A DNA stretch of 23,647 nucleotides from positions 14,471 to 38,117 of the forward strand of contig DBTP01000210.1 in the NCBI GenBank assembly GCA_002307115.1, written 5' to 3'. A model generated the notes under the pieces. It saw only the letters and a program-made list of their open reading frames with translations. It was not told the origin of the DNA and ran no database searches. This stretch comes from Fibrobacter sp. UBA1313 (lineage in GTDB: Bacteria > Fibrobacterota > Fibrobacteria > Fibrobacterales > Fibrobacteraceae). Within the stretch, counting starts at the first letter, position 1. The number at the start of each line of letters is the position of its first letter. Positions 16,042-23,222 of the stretch are shown here, one piece after another. A program made the translations under genes and the position numbers.

Positions 16042-18768
16042 ATGCTGATGATTAAACAAATATTTGTGTTACTTCTTTTTCTTCTACTGACTGTTTCCTG
16101 CACCGATCCGAGTCATGATTCGAGTGTGCAGGCGAAGGTGGATTCCGAACACATCGGCATGATCCTCGTAGAAGCCACCGGAGAGTCGACAACTCTAGGG
16201 ACCAATGACGCCTCAGCCGCTTCCAATGCGAAACCCGCGATGAAAGTAAAATTTGTCTATGATTTTTCTCTCTCCAAAAGCGAAGTTACTCGCAGCGAAT
16301 ATGCCTCCCTCATGGGAAACGGTTCCGCAGTGAATTCTGATAGCGCAAACCTTCCGCAAACCAACGTGACCTACTACGATGCGGTTCTTTACGCCAACGC
16401 CCGCTCTGTGAGCGAAAGTCACGATACTGCCTACACCTATTCTTCGGCAACTTTCGATTCCGAAGGGAACTGTACCAACTTGCAAGGCCTTGTATTTGAT
16501 CCTTCCAAAGAAGCTTATCGACTCCCCACAGAATCGGAATGGATGCTTGCGGCAGGCGAAGGCTGGAATACATCCAGTGCATGGACGAATGCCAACTCAG
16601 AATACCACAGCCACCCCGTTTGCACCATCGGAGAAAATGACCTGGGTCTCTGTGACATGGCGGGGAATGCGATGGAATGGGTGAATGACTGGCTTGGCAA
16701 CTTGTTGGATACGACAGTCACGAATTCTGTGGGTGCCCCGGACGGAGGCACGTTAGGGCAGCGCGTAGTGAAAGGGGGGAGCTACAAAAATGATCCCTCG
16801 AATATCTCGCTCTACTCCCGCGGTGATGTTTATGCTGTGACCTCTGCGACGAAAGCGGAGTATGTGAGCTTCCGCCTCGCTTTCGGGAGCATCCCATCAC
16901 CGGTTTGGGTAAGCGGAGCTGGGGTCTCATCTTCCCGCGTCTCCATTGTCGCAAGTTCCGCTCAGGTAAAGTCTATCACGGGCACATATCGCGCGAAGCT
17001 TGCCTTTGTGAACTATGAAACAGGGAATCTCGCCTATATTGATTTTTCAAATTCCACTCTTGCGGTCACTGAAATTGTGGACACGCTTCCGGTGTTTCAC
17101 CCGGACATCTCGCCCGATGGCAAACGAGTCGCGTTCTGCACCAAAGTCGAAGGTGTGAGCGGCACCTCTGAGGTGTACGTGCGCGATCTAAACGCCACAG
17201 GAACCAACCTTGTCAAACTCAATGTGGCGAGTGCGGCGATTCCTCGCTGGCGCGTGGTGGGTGGAGACACGGTGATCGTTTATGTGACCGATGCGGGGAA
17301 CAACAAAGAGAACGCCGAGTGGAAACAAAAGAGTACGTGGCAGGTTTCCTTTGCGGGTGGCAAGTTTGGAACGCCGGTGAAACTTTTTAATGGTTCTTAT
17401 CACGGGGGCATCTCTGAGGATGGCTCTCTCGCTGTCACCGGGGCGCGTCTTTTACGCGCAAACATCAGCGGCAAAGACACAGTGTGGTACAACGGGGAAC
17501 AGGCCTGCAATGCCTCGCTATCCAAGGACTCCACGAAGCGTACGCTATTCCTGGATTTTGGTAGCGAAACAGGCAACGCTTTTGTGGGGAAGAATTATGC
17601 GACTCATGAACGTTTACTTTTTGCGGACAGCACGGGCAAACTCGTCCAGAGTATTGCTGCACCCACTAAGTATACCTTTGATCATTCGGAATGGTCGAAC
17701 GTAAAGAACATTGCTATAACTACCGTTACGAATACCAATGGAGCCCACTCTGCGATCTATCTCATCAATACGGCGGACTCCTCGTTGCTGAAGGTTGCTG
17801 AAGGTGATGAACTCTGGCACCCCTGTCTGTGGGTGAATCCCCTTTATTTTGGAACGTTTAATTCTGCAATAGAAACTATTGATTTCGACTTAGATTTGGA
17901 CAGTGCTGGCGCCTATTTTATTGAAGGTCAAAGCTATATGCAGGAGACATTTAGACTTAAGATGGAATATTATTGGAAAAGCCTTAATAAAATAGAAGTG
18001 ATCGGTATAGGCAGTTCTCGCATGGAACAAGGTTTTGTGCCTGATATTATGACGACTACAGAAGCATTCAATATGGGAATTATGGGGATTGATCCCAAAC
18101 GGGATTATTCTTTTATCATTAGTTATGTATTGAATCACAGCGCAAATATCAAAACTGTTATTTTAAGTCTTGATATTGATGGATGGCGAGCAGGCTTTGA
18201 TTTTGATAAAATTCTTTTTCAAGGATCTCCCGGATACATTTATGATACCAATCATAATTTCTGGGCTTCAGGAATTCCTAAAGGATTTCTTACTGCAGTG
18301 GCAAATTCGTATCCCCCTTCTGCTTTAGCTTTAAATGCATACTCAGAAAAAGGAGGCCTCAACATTACTACAAAAAATTGGGGAAACGCGGAAATCGAGA
18401 ATGATTCTATTTTTACAGCGGAAGAATTAGCGTTGGTGGAAACTTATAAGAAAAAAATGGTAGACCTTGTAATTTTATGCACTCAAAAGGAAATTCATCT
18501 TGTGGGGATTCTCTTTCCTCAAGCCCCCGCTTATGCAAATACGGGTAGCTATGGGCGGTATGGCATGACTCGGAGCTTAGCGACTACAACTATTGCGTGG
18601 TTTGACAGTCTCGCGCATGCGGAGCATTATTTTAGTTTGTTGGATGAAAATAAAATGGGGCATCATGACTATACGGATGAAATGGCTCAAAACATGGATC
18701 ACCTCAACTATAAAGGTGCCGTTCAGCTTACCACCCGCCTGGATTCATTGCTAAAAACGCTGGAATAA
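16042..18768 (+). CDS. TIGR02171 family lipoprotein, array copy 4 (C-terminal type C)
   Basis: A 908-residue lipoprotein (lipobox LTVSC, C20), with FGE-like and propeller domains nearly the same as copies 2 and 3. The C-terminal part from about residue 598 is the most divergent of the four: GSSRMEQGFVP (S658, S659), 'AFNMGIMGIDP', 'IKTVILSLDIDGWRAG', 'LVGILFPQAPAY' and NMDHLNYKGA (H887). The 'GSSR...afNmg...lDidgw' pattern resembles DltD/DUF1574-like SGNH proteins, which gives the best clue to the fold of this domain in all copies. The ending again matches the array consensus. It starts two bases after the copy 3 stop; a second in-frame ATG two codons later is the one aligned with copy 2's start. 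Confidence 0.88.
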   Translation: MLMIKQIFVLLLFLLLTVSCTDPSHDSSVQAKVDSEHIGMILVEATGESTTLGTNDASAASNAKPAMKVKFVYDFSLSKSEVTRSEYASLMGNGSAVNSDSANLPQTNVTYYDAVLYANARSVSESHDTAYTYSSATFDSEGNCTNLQGLVFDPSKEAYRLPTESEWMLAAGEGWNTSSAWTNANSEYHSHPVCTIGENDLGLCDMAGNAMEWVNDWLGNLLDTTVTNSVGAPDGGTLGQRVVKGGSYKNDPSNISLYSRGDVYAVTSATKAEYVSFRLAFGSIPSPVWVSGAGVSSSRVSIVASSAQVKSITGTYRAKLAFVNYETGNLAYIDFSNSTLAVTEIVDTLPVFHPDISPDGKRVAFCTKVEGVSGTSEVYVRDLNATGTNLVKLNVASAAIPRWRVVGGDTVIVYVTDAGNNKENAEWKQKSTWQVSFAGGKFGTPVKLFNGSYHGGISEDGSLAVTGARLLRANISGKDTVWYNGEQACNASLSKDSTKRTLFLDFGSETGNAFVGKNYATHERLLFADSTGKLVQSIAAPTKYTFDHSEWSNVKNIAITTVTNTNGAHSAIYLINTADSSLLKVAEGDELWHPCLWVNPLYFGTFNSAIETIDFDLDLDSAGAYFIEGQSYMQETFRLKMEYYWKSLNKIEVIGIGSSRMEQGFVPDIMTTTEAFNMGIMGIDPKRDYSFIISYVLNHSANIKTVILSLDIDGWRAGFDFDKILFQGSPGYIYDTNHNFWASGIPKGFLTAVANSYPPSALALNAYSEKGGLNITTKNWGNAEIENDSIFTAEELALVETYKKKMVDLVILCTQKEIHLVGILFPQAPAYANTGSYGRYGMTRSLATTTIAWFDSLAHAEHYFSLLDENKMGHHDYTDEMAQNMDHLNYKGAVQLTTRLDSLLKTLE

Positions 18769-18769
18769 T

Positions 18770-18961
18770 ATGTCGCTGATGAAACAAACATTTTCGTTAC
18801 TTCTTTTCTTTTTACTGACAGTTTCCTGCACCGATCCCAGTCATGATTCCAGCGTGCAAGCGAGAGTAGATTCCGAACATCCGGGCATGATCCTCGTGGA
18901 AGCCACTGGAGAATCAGCGGGTTGTCATTTGAAATGCGACAAAAATGAGTATCCGAAATAG
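18770..18961 (+). pseudogene. Truncated TIGR02171 lipoprotein, array copy 5
   Basis: Only the signal peptide, lipobox (LTVSC) and the first residues of the FGE-like domain survive ('HPGMILVEATGES'). Similarity to copies 2-4 stops at about 18917, after GAGAATCA, where the end of an IS30-type element begins. The frame then runs about 15 codons into the element before a stop at 18959-18961. The surviving ~145 bases are closest to the start of copy 2, and the junction with copy 4 (one base between stop and ATG) is the same as elsewhere in the array. It is probably still cotranscribed but encodes at most a short lipopeptide. Confidence 0.85.
18919..18940. repeat. Terminal inverted repeat of an IS30-family element (one end)
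   Basis: The 22 bases starting GGGTTGTCATTTGAAATGCG look like an IS30-type element end (its complement begins GTCGCATTTCAAATGAC). They begin exactly where similarity of copy 5 to its paralogs stops, and the transposase stop codon lies inside them, as in many IS30 members. I could not find the matching opposite end in the following 600 bases. Confidence 0.6.
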
Positions 18962-19323
18962 AGCGAATCTGGACTTTCCATATTTAATTTTTTTCGAGGA
19001 CGATTGTTCAGTCTATCCTCAATAAATTTGCAGAATTTCTTGGTAATACCGTTCATTGATTTTCCTTTCGGAGCATATTGTCGAATTAATCCATTGGTGT
19101 TTTCATTTGTGCCTCGTTCCCATGAATGATATGGTTCTGCGAAATAGAATTTGATCTGACAAATTTTCTCTACTTCCTTGAAACCATGCCATTCGGTTCC
19201 ATTATCTGCTGTTATCGTTTTAATTTTGAGAGCCTTGATAATTAGGATTAATGCTTTTGCAACTTCTGCCTTACTTTTGTTCTTTAATTTCAGAACTTTG
19301 GTGTAAATAGTTTTACGATCTTA
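18925..19323 (-). pseudogene. IS30-family transposase, C-terminal fragment
   Basis: Read on the minus strand from 19320, the frame encodes about 131 residues of an IS30 DDE transposase. It includes TITADNGTEWHG (second catalytic Asp), FYFAEPYHSWERGTNENTNG (catalytic Glu), LIRQYAPKGKSM and RLNNRPRKKLN, ending SLYFGYSFLSHFK. The N-terminal half, with the helix-turn-helix and first catalytic Asp, is absent. Immediately upstream the frame meets a TAA; a one-base shift would restore 'FLVDRKTIYTK', so there is either a frameshift or a deletion junction at about 19321-19325. The element cannot move by itself. It disrupted copy 5 of the lipoprotein array. Confidence 0.88.
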
Positions 19324-19500
19324 CAAGAAATATTGAGAAGTAGAATCGCCATTCAACGAGATTAGATAGATATTTTAAATATTAGACTTCATTTTTTAAT
19401 GAAGTCTATATTGTTAGATGCCTGTAAAATAGGACTGTTATTAGAGATTACCTTATAGAAAGTTTAATAGTGTACTAACTCATGAGCCGTTTAGTCTATC
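19324..19500. other. AT-rich scar without a recognisable gene
   Basis: About 180 bases between the transposase fragment and the next gene. I see no open frame or RNA gene. It holds a perfect hairpin (19383-19408). No sequence from the lost part of array copy 5 and no second IS end is visible, so a deletion probably removed both. Confidence 0.5.
19383..19408. repeat. Perfect 11-bp hairpin, TTTT loop
   Basis: TAGACTTCATT, loop TTTT, then AATGAAGTCTA. The stem is AT-rich and lacks a following T run on either strand, so it is not a typical terminator. It could be a protein-binding palindrome or the remnant of a mobile element end. Confidence 0.5.
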
Positions 19501-19510
19501 TTTGAAAGAC

Positions 19511-20989
19511 ATGGCGTATAAACTTTCATTGATTTTGGCTGTTTCCCTCTTCTCCATTTTCCCCTTGACGGATACGGATATTTGGTGGCATCTCGCTTGT
19601 GCGCGGGACACAATAGCTCATGGTTTTTTAGATCAGGATCCATTAACGTGGACTGAGGCGCGTACGCCATGGATAAATGTCCATGCCTTCTTTCAGCTTA
19701 TGGTGTATGAAATTTATTCTGTCGGGAAAGCGCCTTTGCTGGTCGCTGTCAAAGCTTTATTATGGGGTTTGGTTTTCTTTCTTTTTCTTTTGCCTGCCAA
19801 ACAAAAAAATCAGGAGAATGCCCAGAAAACCGCTTATCTCTTTCCATTGGTAATCTCCCTATTTTTTATTTTCATTTTGCGTTATTCTCTTGAATTGCGT
19901 CCTGTACTTTTTTCGCTGATCTTTCTCGGTTGCTATTGGAATGTTCTCCCGAAAATTTTGGAAACGAATAGACGTGCTTCCCAACGTGTATTTTATTTAG
20001 TGACAATTATTGTCATACAATTTATTTGGTGTAGAACACAGGGACTCTACATTTTAGGACCCCTTCTCGCGTCCCTTTACGTTGCTGATCGTTGGAAAAT
20101 GCGTACTTCAAAAATGAAGTGGGGGAGTGTGGGACTTGTTGCTATTCTCTTTTTCTTGCCTCTTTTACATCGCCAAGGTTTAGAACTTTTGCTTTATCCC
20201 TTTGGTCTTTTGGATCGTCTTGTGGGCGTGACTTCAGCAGTGGCGATTTTCAGTCACGAAATTGCCGAGAACTGTTCTCCGATTTCTCTGGTGCTCGCTT
20301 GGGAAAATGGTGGGGCGTCCCTCGCGGCTGTTATCATGGCTATTGTTTCTCTTGTAGGAGCGATCATTGCGCTCAAAAGGGGAGTAGGGGAGCGTTGGCG
20401 TTGGGTTTGGCTCGGCATCTGCGCCATTCTCGCCTTAATTGCGGAACGGAATGTTGTGCTGCTTTTGCCTTTGTTTGTGGCTTCCATTTTCCAGAGTTCT
20501 TTTTCTCTCACTGAGGCGCCCCGCCGCACCCTCAGTATCGCGTTGTCTATTGTATCTGTCATATTTCTGTTCTTTATTTTGGGCTTTTGGATACGCAGTC
20601 TAGGAGCCTATAATACCCAAATGATTTCGAAGGAACGCGTTCCTGTACAAGCCTCCGCCTGGATGGCAAACCATCCCTTACTCCGCACAGGTCATCTTTT
20701 CAATGACGATCGCGCTGGTGGCTATCTCGCGTGGAAGCTTCCGCAAATTAAGACTTATATTGATGGGCGTTTTATTCTCAAAACGGGTCCCTTTTTCGAA
20801 CGTTATCTCCACTATGCGCGCGTCCCAGAAACCTTTCTTCGCGATGCAGAAACACAAAACATCACCCGTGCCATACTTCCGATACGTTATTACACACAAT
20901 GGAATTCTTTGGCTCTCGCTTTGCTGCAAAACGAAAATTGGAATTTAGTTTACCGTGATGATTATTATGTGATTTTTGACCGCAAATAA
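19511..20989 (+). CDS. Polytopic GT-C-like membrane protein
   Basis: A 492-residue integral membrane protein with roughly 9-11 hydrophobic segments. Near the start, in the first external loop, is TDTDIWWHLA (D23, H27), followed by 'DPLTWTEARTPWINVHAFFQ'. This D-x-WWH pattern with a following 'PW.n.h' is typical of GT-C-fold membrane proteins that use lipid-linked sugars. The soluble C-terminus ('GHLFNDDRAGGYLAWKLP', 'YIDGRF', 'VYRDDYYVIF') matches a widespread uncharacterised bacterial subgroup of them. The sugar and acceptor are unknown. I prefer the ATG at 19511 over a TTG three codons upstream (19502). It is separate from the lipoprotein array because of the IS scar. Confidence 0.72.
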   Translation: MAYKLSLILAVSLFSIFPLTDTDIWWHLACARDTIAHGFLDQDPLTWTEARTPWINVHAFFQLMVYEIYSVGKAPLLVAVKALLWGLVFFLFLLPAKQKNQENAQKTAYLFPLVISLFFIFILRYSLELRPVLFSLIFLGCYWNVLPKILETNRRASQRVFYLVTIIVIQFIWCRTQGLYILGPLLASLYVADRWKMRTSKMKWGSVGLVAILFFLPLLHRQGLELLLYPFGLLDRLVGVTSAVAIFSHEIAENCSPISLVLAWENGGASLAAVIMAIVSLVGAIIALKRGVGERWRWVWLGICAILALIAERNVVLLLPLFVASIFQSSFSLTEAPRRTLSIALSIVSVIFLFFILGFWIRSLGAYNTQMISKERVPVQASAWMANHPLLRTGHLFNDDRAGGYLAWKLPQIKTYIDGRFILKTGPFFERYLHYARVPETFLRDAETQNITRAILPIRYYTQWNSLALALLQNENWNLVYRDDYYVIFDRK

Positions 20990-21440
20990 AATAACTGGTT
21001 TAAAAAATTACTCGGCTCCAAAAAGGCTTCATTTATCCATTGGTTTACTAATTGCGAATGAAAAAGTATTCATTTTTGTATTTACCGGATTCTTTGATGC
21101 AAATTATTCGCGAATCGAAGATGAACCGTCAAGATTCTTTAGGCAACATGTAAATAGGGTACCTTGAAACTTTTGTAAACAAGGTCATTGATTTAAGGAA
21201 AAATTAGCTTGAATACAAAAAATAGGGGCTTATATATTTTAGTGCGCAAATTTGGAAAATAGGGGGAAATGGCGAATATCAAAAGTTCGGGAGGCTGATG
21301 TTGCTTAGTCTGTGATCTTAAGTATATAACTCAAAAAAAATAGATTTCGATGTCAGTTTATTGTGATGCAAACAATAATAATTTGATACATATTTTATGA
21401 CAAGATAAAATAAAATAATTATATTTGACAAAGTTGTTTT
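20990..21440. other. AT-rich gene-free stretch
   Basis: About 450 bases between the membrane protein and the phospholipase-like gene. Short frames exist (for example 20976-21167) but have no recognisable motif and poor starts. I see no RNA gene or strong hairpin. It presumably contains the promoter of the next gene, which I cannot place. Confidence 0.5.
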
Positions 21441-21444
21441 TTTA

Positions 21445-21451
21445 CCAGGAG
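21445..21451 (+). promoter_or_regulatory. Strong ribosome binding site
   Basis: CCAGGAG lies 9 nt before the ATG at 21461 and fixes that start. It is the best Shine-Dalgarno sequence in the window. Confidence 0.75.
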
Positions 21452-21460
21452 TTATAAACA

Positions 21461-23032
21461 ATGAATAAAATATTATTAGCATCTATTCCCATTATTGCAA
21501 TCATTTTTTTTGGTTGTTCAGGAGAAAATTCTGCCAGTGCTGAAGGCAATGCTGAATTGTCTCAGAACAAAACAGAATCGACAATATTAGCCAGATACCA
21601 AGATGGTTGTAGTCATCCAGAGTATGCTGCCGCATTTGCGCAAATGACTACTGCATTGAATATGAAGTCCCTATTTACAGATGCATGCAAATTTCACGAT
21701 GATTGCTACCATAGTGGGAAAGCCGCATATAATGTCAGCAGATCCTATTGTGACACTCAATTACGTTCTAAGGCAATCGCCAAATGTAAGAGTACATATG
21801 ATGCTAGTGAAGTATTTCCTTCTGCATCTCATTCTTCTTCATGGTTGGGTATTGGGTACACACTGATCACTGGTGACTTTTCTCCAGAAGCCACTGGAAT
21901 CGCCGCTAACCTAGCAGGTAAATCTATTCAAGCTCACTGCATAGAAAACGCTGAAATTGTGTATGCGGGTGTTAATGTTGGGGCTGCCAGCTATTATAAA
22001 AGCACACCCTGTGCTAACGGAGAAATTCTTTCTACCTCTAGCGATGTGGAAAATATCACATGTAGTACCTACGAATTTTCTTCGTTGATTTCTAAGACCC
22101 CGGCCATCCCAGAACGGGTAGCCCTCATAAAAAATGATAAAACGCTTTGGGCTTTAGATGGCCCTACTCTGAGTTCTAATCTTACGGCACTTGATGCCAG
22201 TGTGTCCAGTGTTAAACTCTCCGGCTTTCGTATCGGTGCGGTTCTTACAACAGGGATAGCGGAAGTGAAAGAAGGTGTACTGAGTTCCATTTGGTATAAT
22301 CAAGAGGGTGGAGTTGCTCAGTTAGAGATGATTGCGAGGCAAGATAATCGGATTGTTGTATTATTAACCAATGGGACTGTTAAGATGAAAGAAGGAGGGC
22401 TCAGTAGTATTTGGGTTACACTCACTTCTGGAGCTATGGCAATTGATGTGTATAAAAATAGAATTGGAGCCTTAATGAGCGATGGGAGTTTATATATAAA
22501 GGAAGGATCTTCGGGAGCGGCTTGGGTTTGGGAATCAGGCAATGTCAAATCGTTCCAGCTTGATGGAACAAGAATCGGGGTATTGAGTAATGATGGTCAT
22601 TTGTACGTCAAAGAAGGAGGGCTATACGCTGTGTGGGTTGATGAAGATGGCAGTGTCAAAGATTTCAGAATTGTTGGCGATCGGATTGGTGTATTGTTGA
22701 ATGATGGAACCCTCAAAATTAAAGAAGGGGCATTGGGTGCAGTTTGGGTTTCTGAAAAAGGCAATGTCAGATCTTTCCAGCTCAATGGAACAAGAATTGG
22801 AGCGTTAACTAACGATGGTCATTTGTACGTCAAAGAAGGAGGGTTATCCACTGCTTGGGTTGATGAACATGGCAGTGTCAAAGATTTCAGAATTGTTGGC
22901 GATCGGATTGGTGTATTGCTGAATGATGGAACCCTCAAAATTAAAGACGGGGCATTGGGTGCAGTTTGGGTAACCGTTGCCACTAATGTTGCCAAATTTG
23001 AAATGAATGATGTTAGCGAATGGTCATACTAG
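21461..23032 (+). CDS. Lipoprotein: phospholipase A2-like domain plus seven 37-residue repeats
   Basis: A 523-residue lipoprotein (lipobox FFGC, C19). Residues about 48-115 look like a secreted phospholipase A2 core: DGCSHPEY, then ACKFHDDCYHSG with the H79-D80 dyad and C76/C82, then SYCDTQLRS...KC. Prokaryotic PLA2s share the 'DGCS...AC..HD..Y' order. Residues about 248-508 are seven tandem repeats of about 37 residues (one of 40), with core 'RIGVLLNDGTLKIKEGALGAVWV', best explained as a beta-propeller, possibly a binding or targeting module. Catalysis is inferred: the dyad is present, but the calcium loop cannot be judged by eye. The gene stands alone with its own ribosome binding site and terminator, is AT-rich, and follows an IS scar, so it may have been acquired. 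Confidence 0.75.
   Translation: MNKILLASIPIIAIIFFGCSGENSASAEGNAELSQNKTESTILARYQDGCSHPEYAAAFAQMTTALNMKSLFTDACKFHDDCYHSGKAAYNVSRSYCDTQLRSKAIAKCKSTYDASEVFPSASHSSSWLGIGYTLITGDFSPEATGIAANLAGKSIQAHCIENAEIVYAGVNVGAASYYKSTPCANGEILSTSSDVENITCSTYEFSSLISKTPAIPERVALIKNDKTLWALDGPTLSSNLTALDASVSSVKLSGFRIGAVLTTGIAEVKEGVLSSIWYNQEGGVAQLEMIARQDNRIVVLLTNGTVKMKEGGLSSIWVTLTSGAMAIDVYKNRIGALMSDGSLYIKEGSSGAAWVWESGNVKSFQLDGTRIGVLSNDGHLYVKEGGLYAVWVDEDGSVKDFRIVGDRIGVLLNDGTLKIKEGALGAVWVSEKGNVRSFQLNGTRIGALTNDGHLYVKEGGLSTAWVDEHGSVKDFRIVGDRIGVLLNDGTLKIKDGALGAVWVTVATNVAKFEMNDVSEWSY
22202..22987 (+). repeat. Seven tandem ~111-nt coding repeats
   Basis: Units start at 22202, 22313 (120 nt), 22433, 22544, 22655, 22766 and 22877; the last five are exactly 111 nt. 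Units 4+5 and 6+7 are nearly the same DNA at 222-nt spacing, which points to a recent two-unit duplication. Confidence 0.85.
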
Positions 23033-23065
23033 GTTTAAAATAAACCTATTGGTTGATTAATATTT

Positions 23066-23093
23066 AAGTTCCTCTTTTTTGAGGAACTTTTTT
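23066..23093 (+). terminator. Rho-independent terminator
   Basis: AAGTTCCTC, loop TTTTTT, GAGGAACTT, continuing into a run of six T (23088-23093). It ends the phospholipase-like gene. A smaller perfect stem, TAGGTTTA-AAA-TAAACCTA (23030-23048), lies just before it and includes the stop codon. Confidence 0.85.
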
Positions 23094-23214
23094 ATATGGT
23101 GGTGGTTGCAAAATTCATTTAATCATTTTATTCGTACGTTTCATTCCCTTCCATTTTCGTATATTTCGTACAAATAACCACGAAGATTCAAACAACGCTT
23201 TTGATTTTGAGTAT

Positions 23215-23218
23215 GGAG
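23215..23218 (+). promoter_or_regulatory. Ribosome binding site of the PD40 gene
   Basis: GGAG four bases before the ATG at 23223. The spacing is slightly short, but no other start fits the signal peptide. Confidence 0.5.
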
Positions 23219-23222
23219 AATT

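Larger units (their letters stand above)
7869..18917 (+). repeat. Tandem direct-repeat array of ~2.7-kb genes
   Basis: Four full units plus a fifth head lie in the same orientation. Similarity is not even along the unit. It is very high in the propeller-coding segment (about 8815-9540, 11530-12360, 14275-15120, 16990-17830) and high in the N-terminal half of copies 2-4. It is low in the C-terminal domain, then high again in the last ~90 bases. Such a pattern is expected of repeated recombination between neighbours. Confidence 0.85.

Noticed and set aside
8925..17403. Repeated minus-strand open frames of about 70-118 codons inside each array copy
   Set aside because: They recur because the propeller DNA is repeated; they lie antisense to the conserved coding frame and carry no motif.
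7869..18768. Diversity-generating retroelement acting on the FGE-like (C-lectin-fold) domain
   Set aside because: DGR targets often have this fold, but there is no reverse transcriptase or template repeat in the window, and the variable part here is the C-terminal domain, not the FGE-like domain.
20976..21167. Possible 63-residue protein after the GT-C-like gene
   Set aside because: It starts inside the preceding gene, has no ribosome binding site and no recognisable motif.
21425..21430. TTGACA as a -35 box for the phospholipase-like gene
   Set aside because: The matching -10 position falls on TTATAA, downstream of the ribosome binding site and next to the ATG, so the transcript would lack the strong Shine-Dalgarno sequence.
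22202..22987. CRISPR-like array from regular 111-nt repeats
   Set aside because: The repeats are coding, in frame, without unique spacers, and translate to a propeller-like unit.
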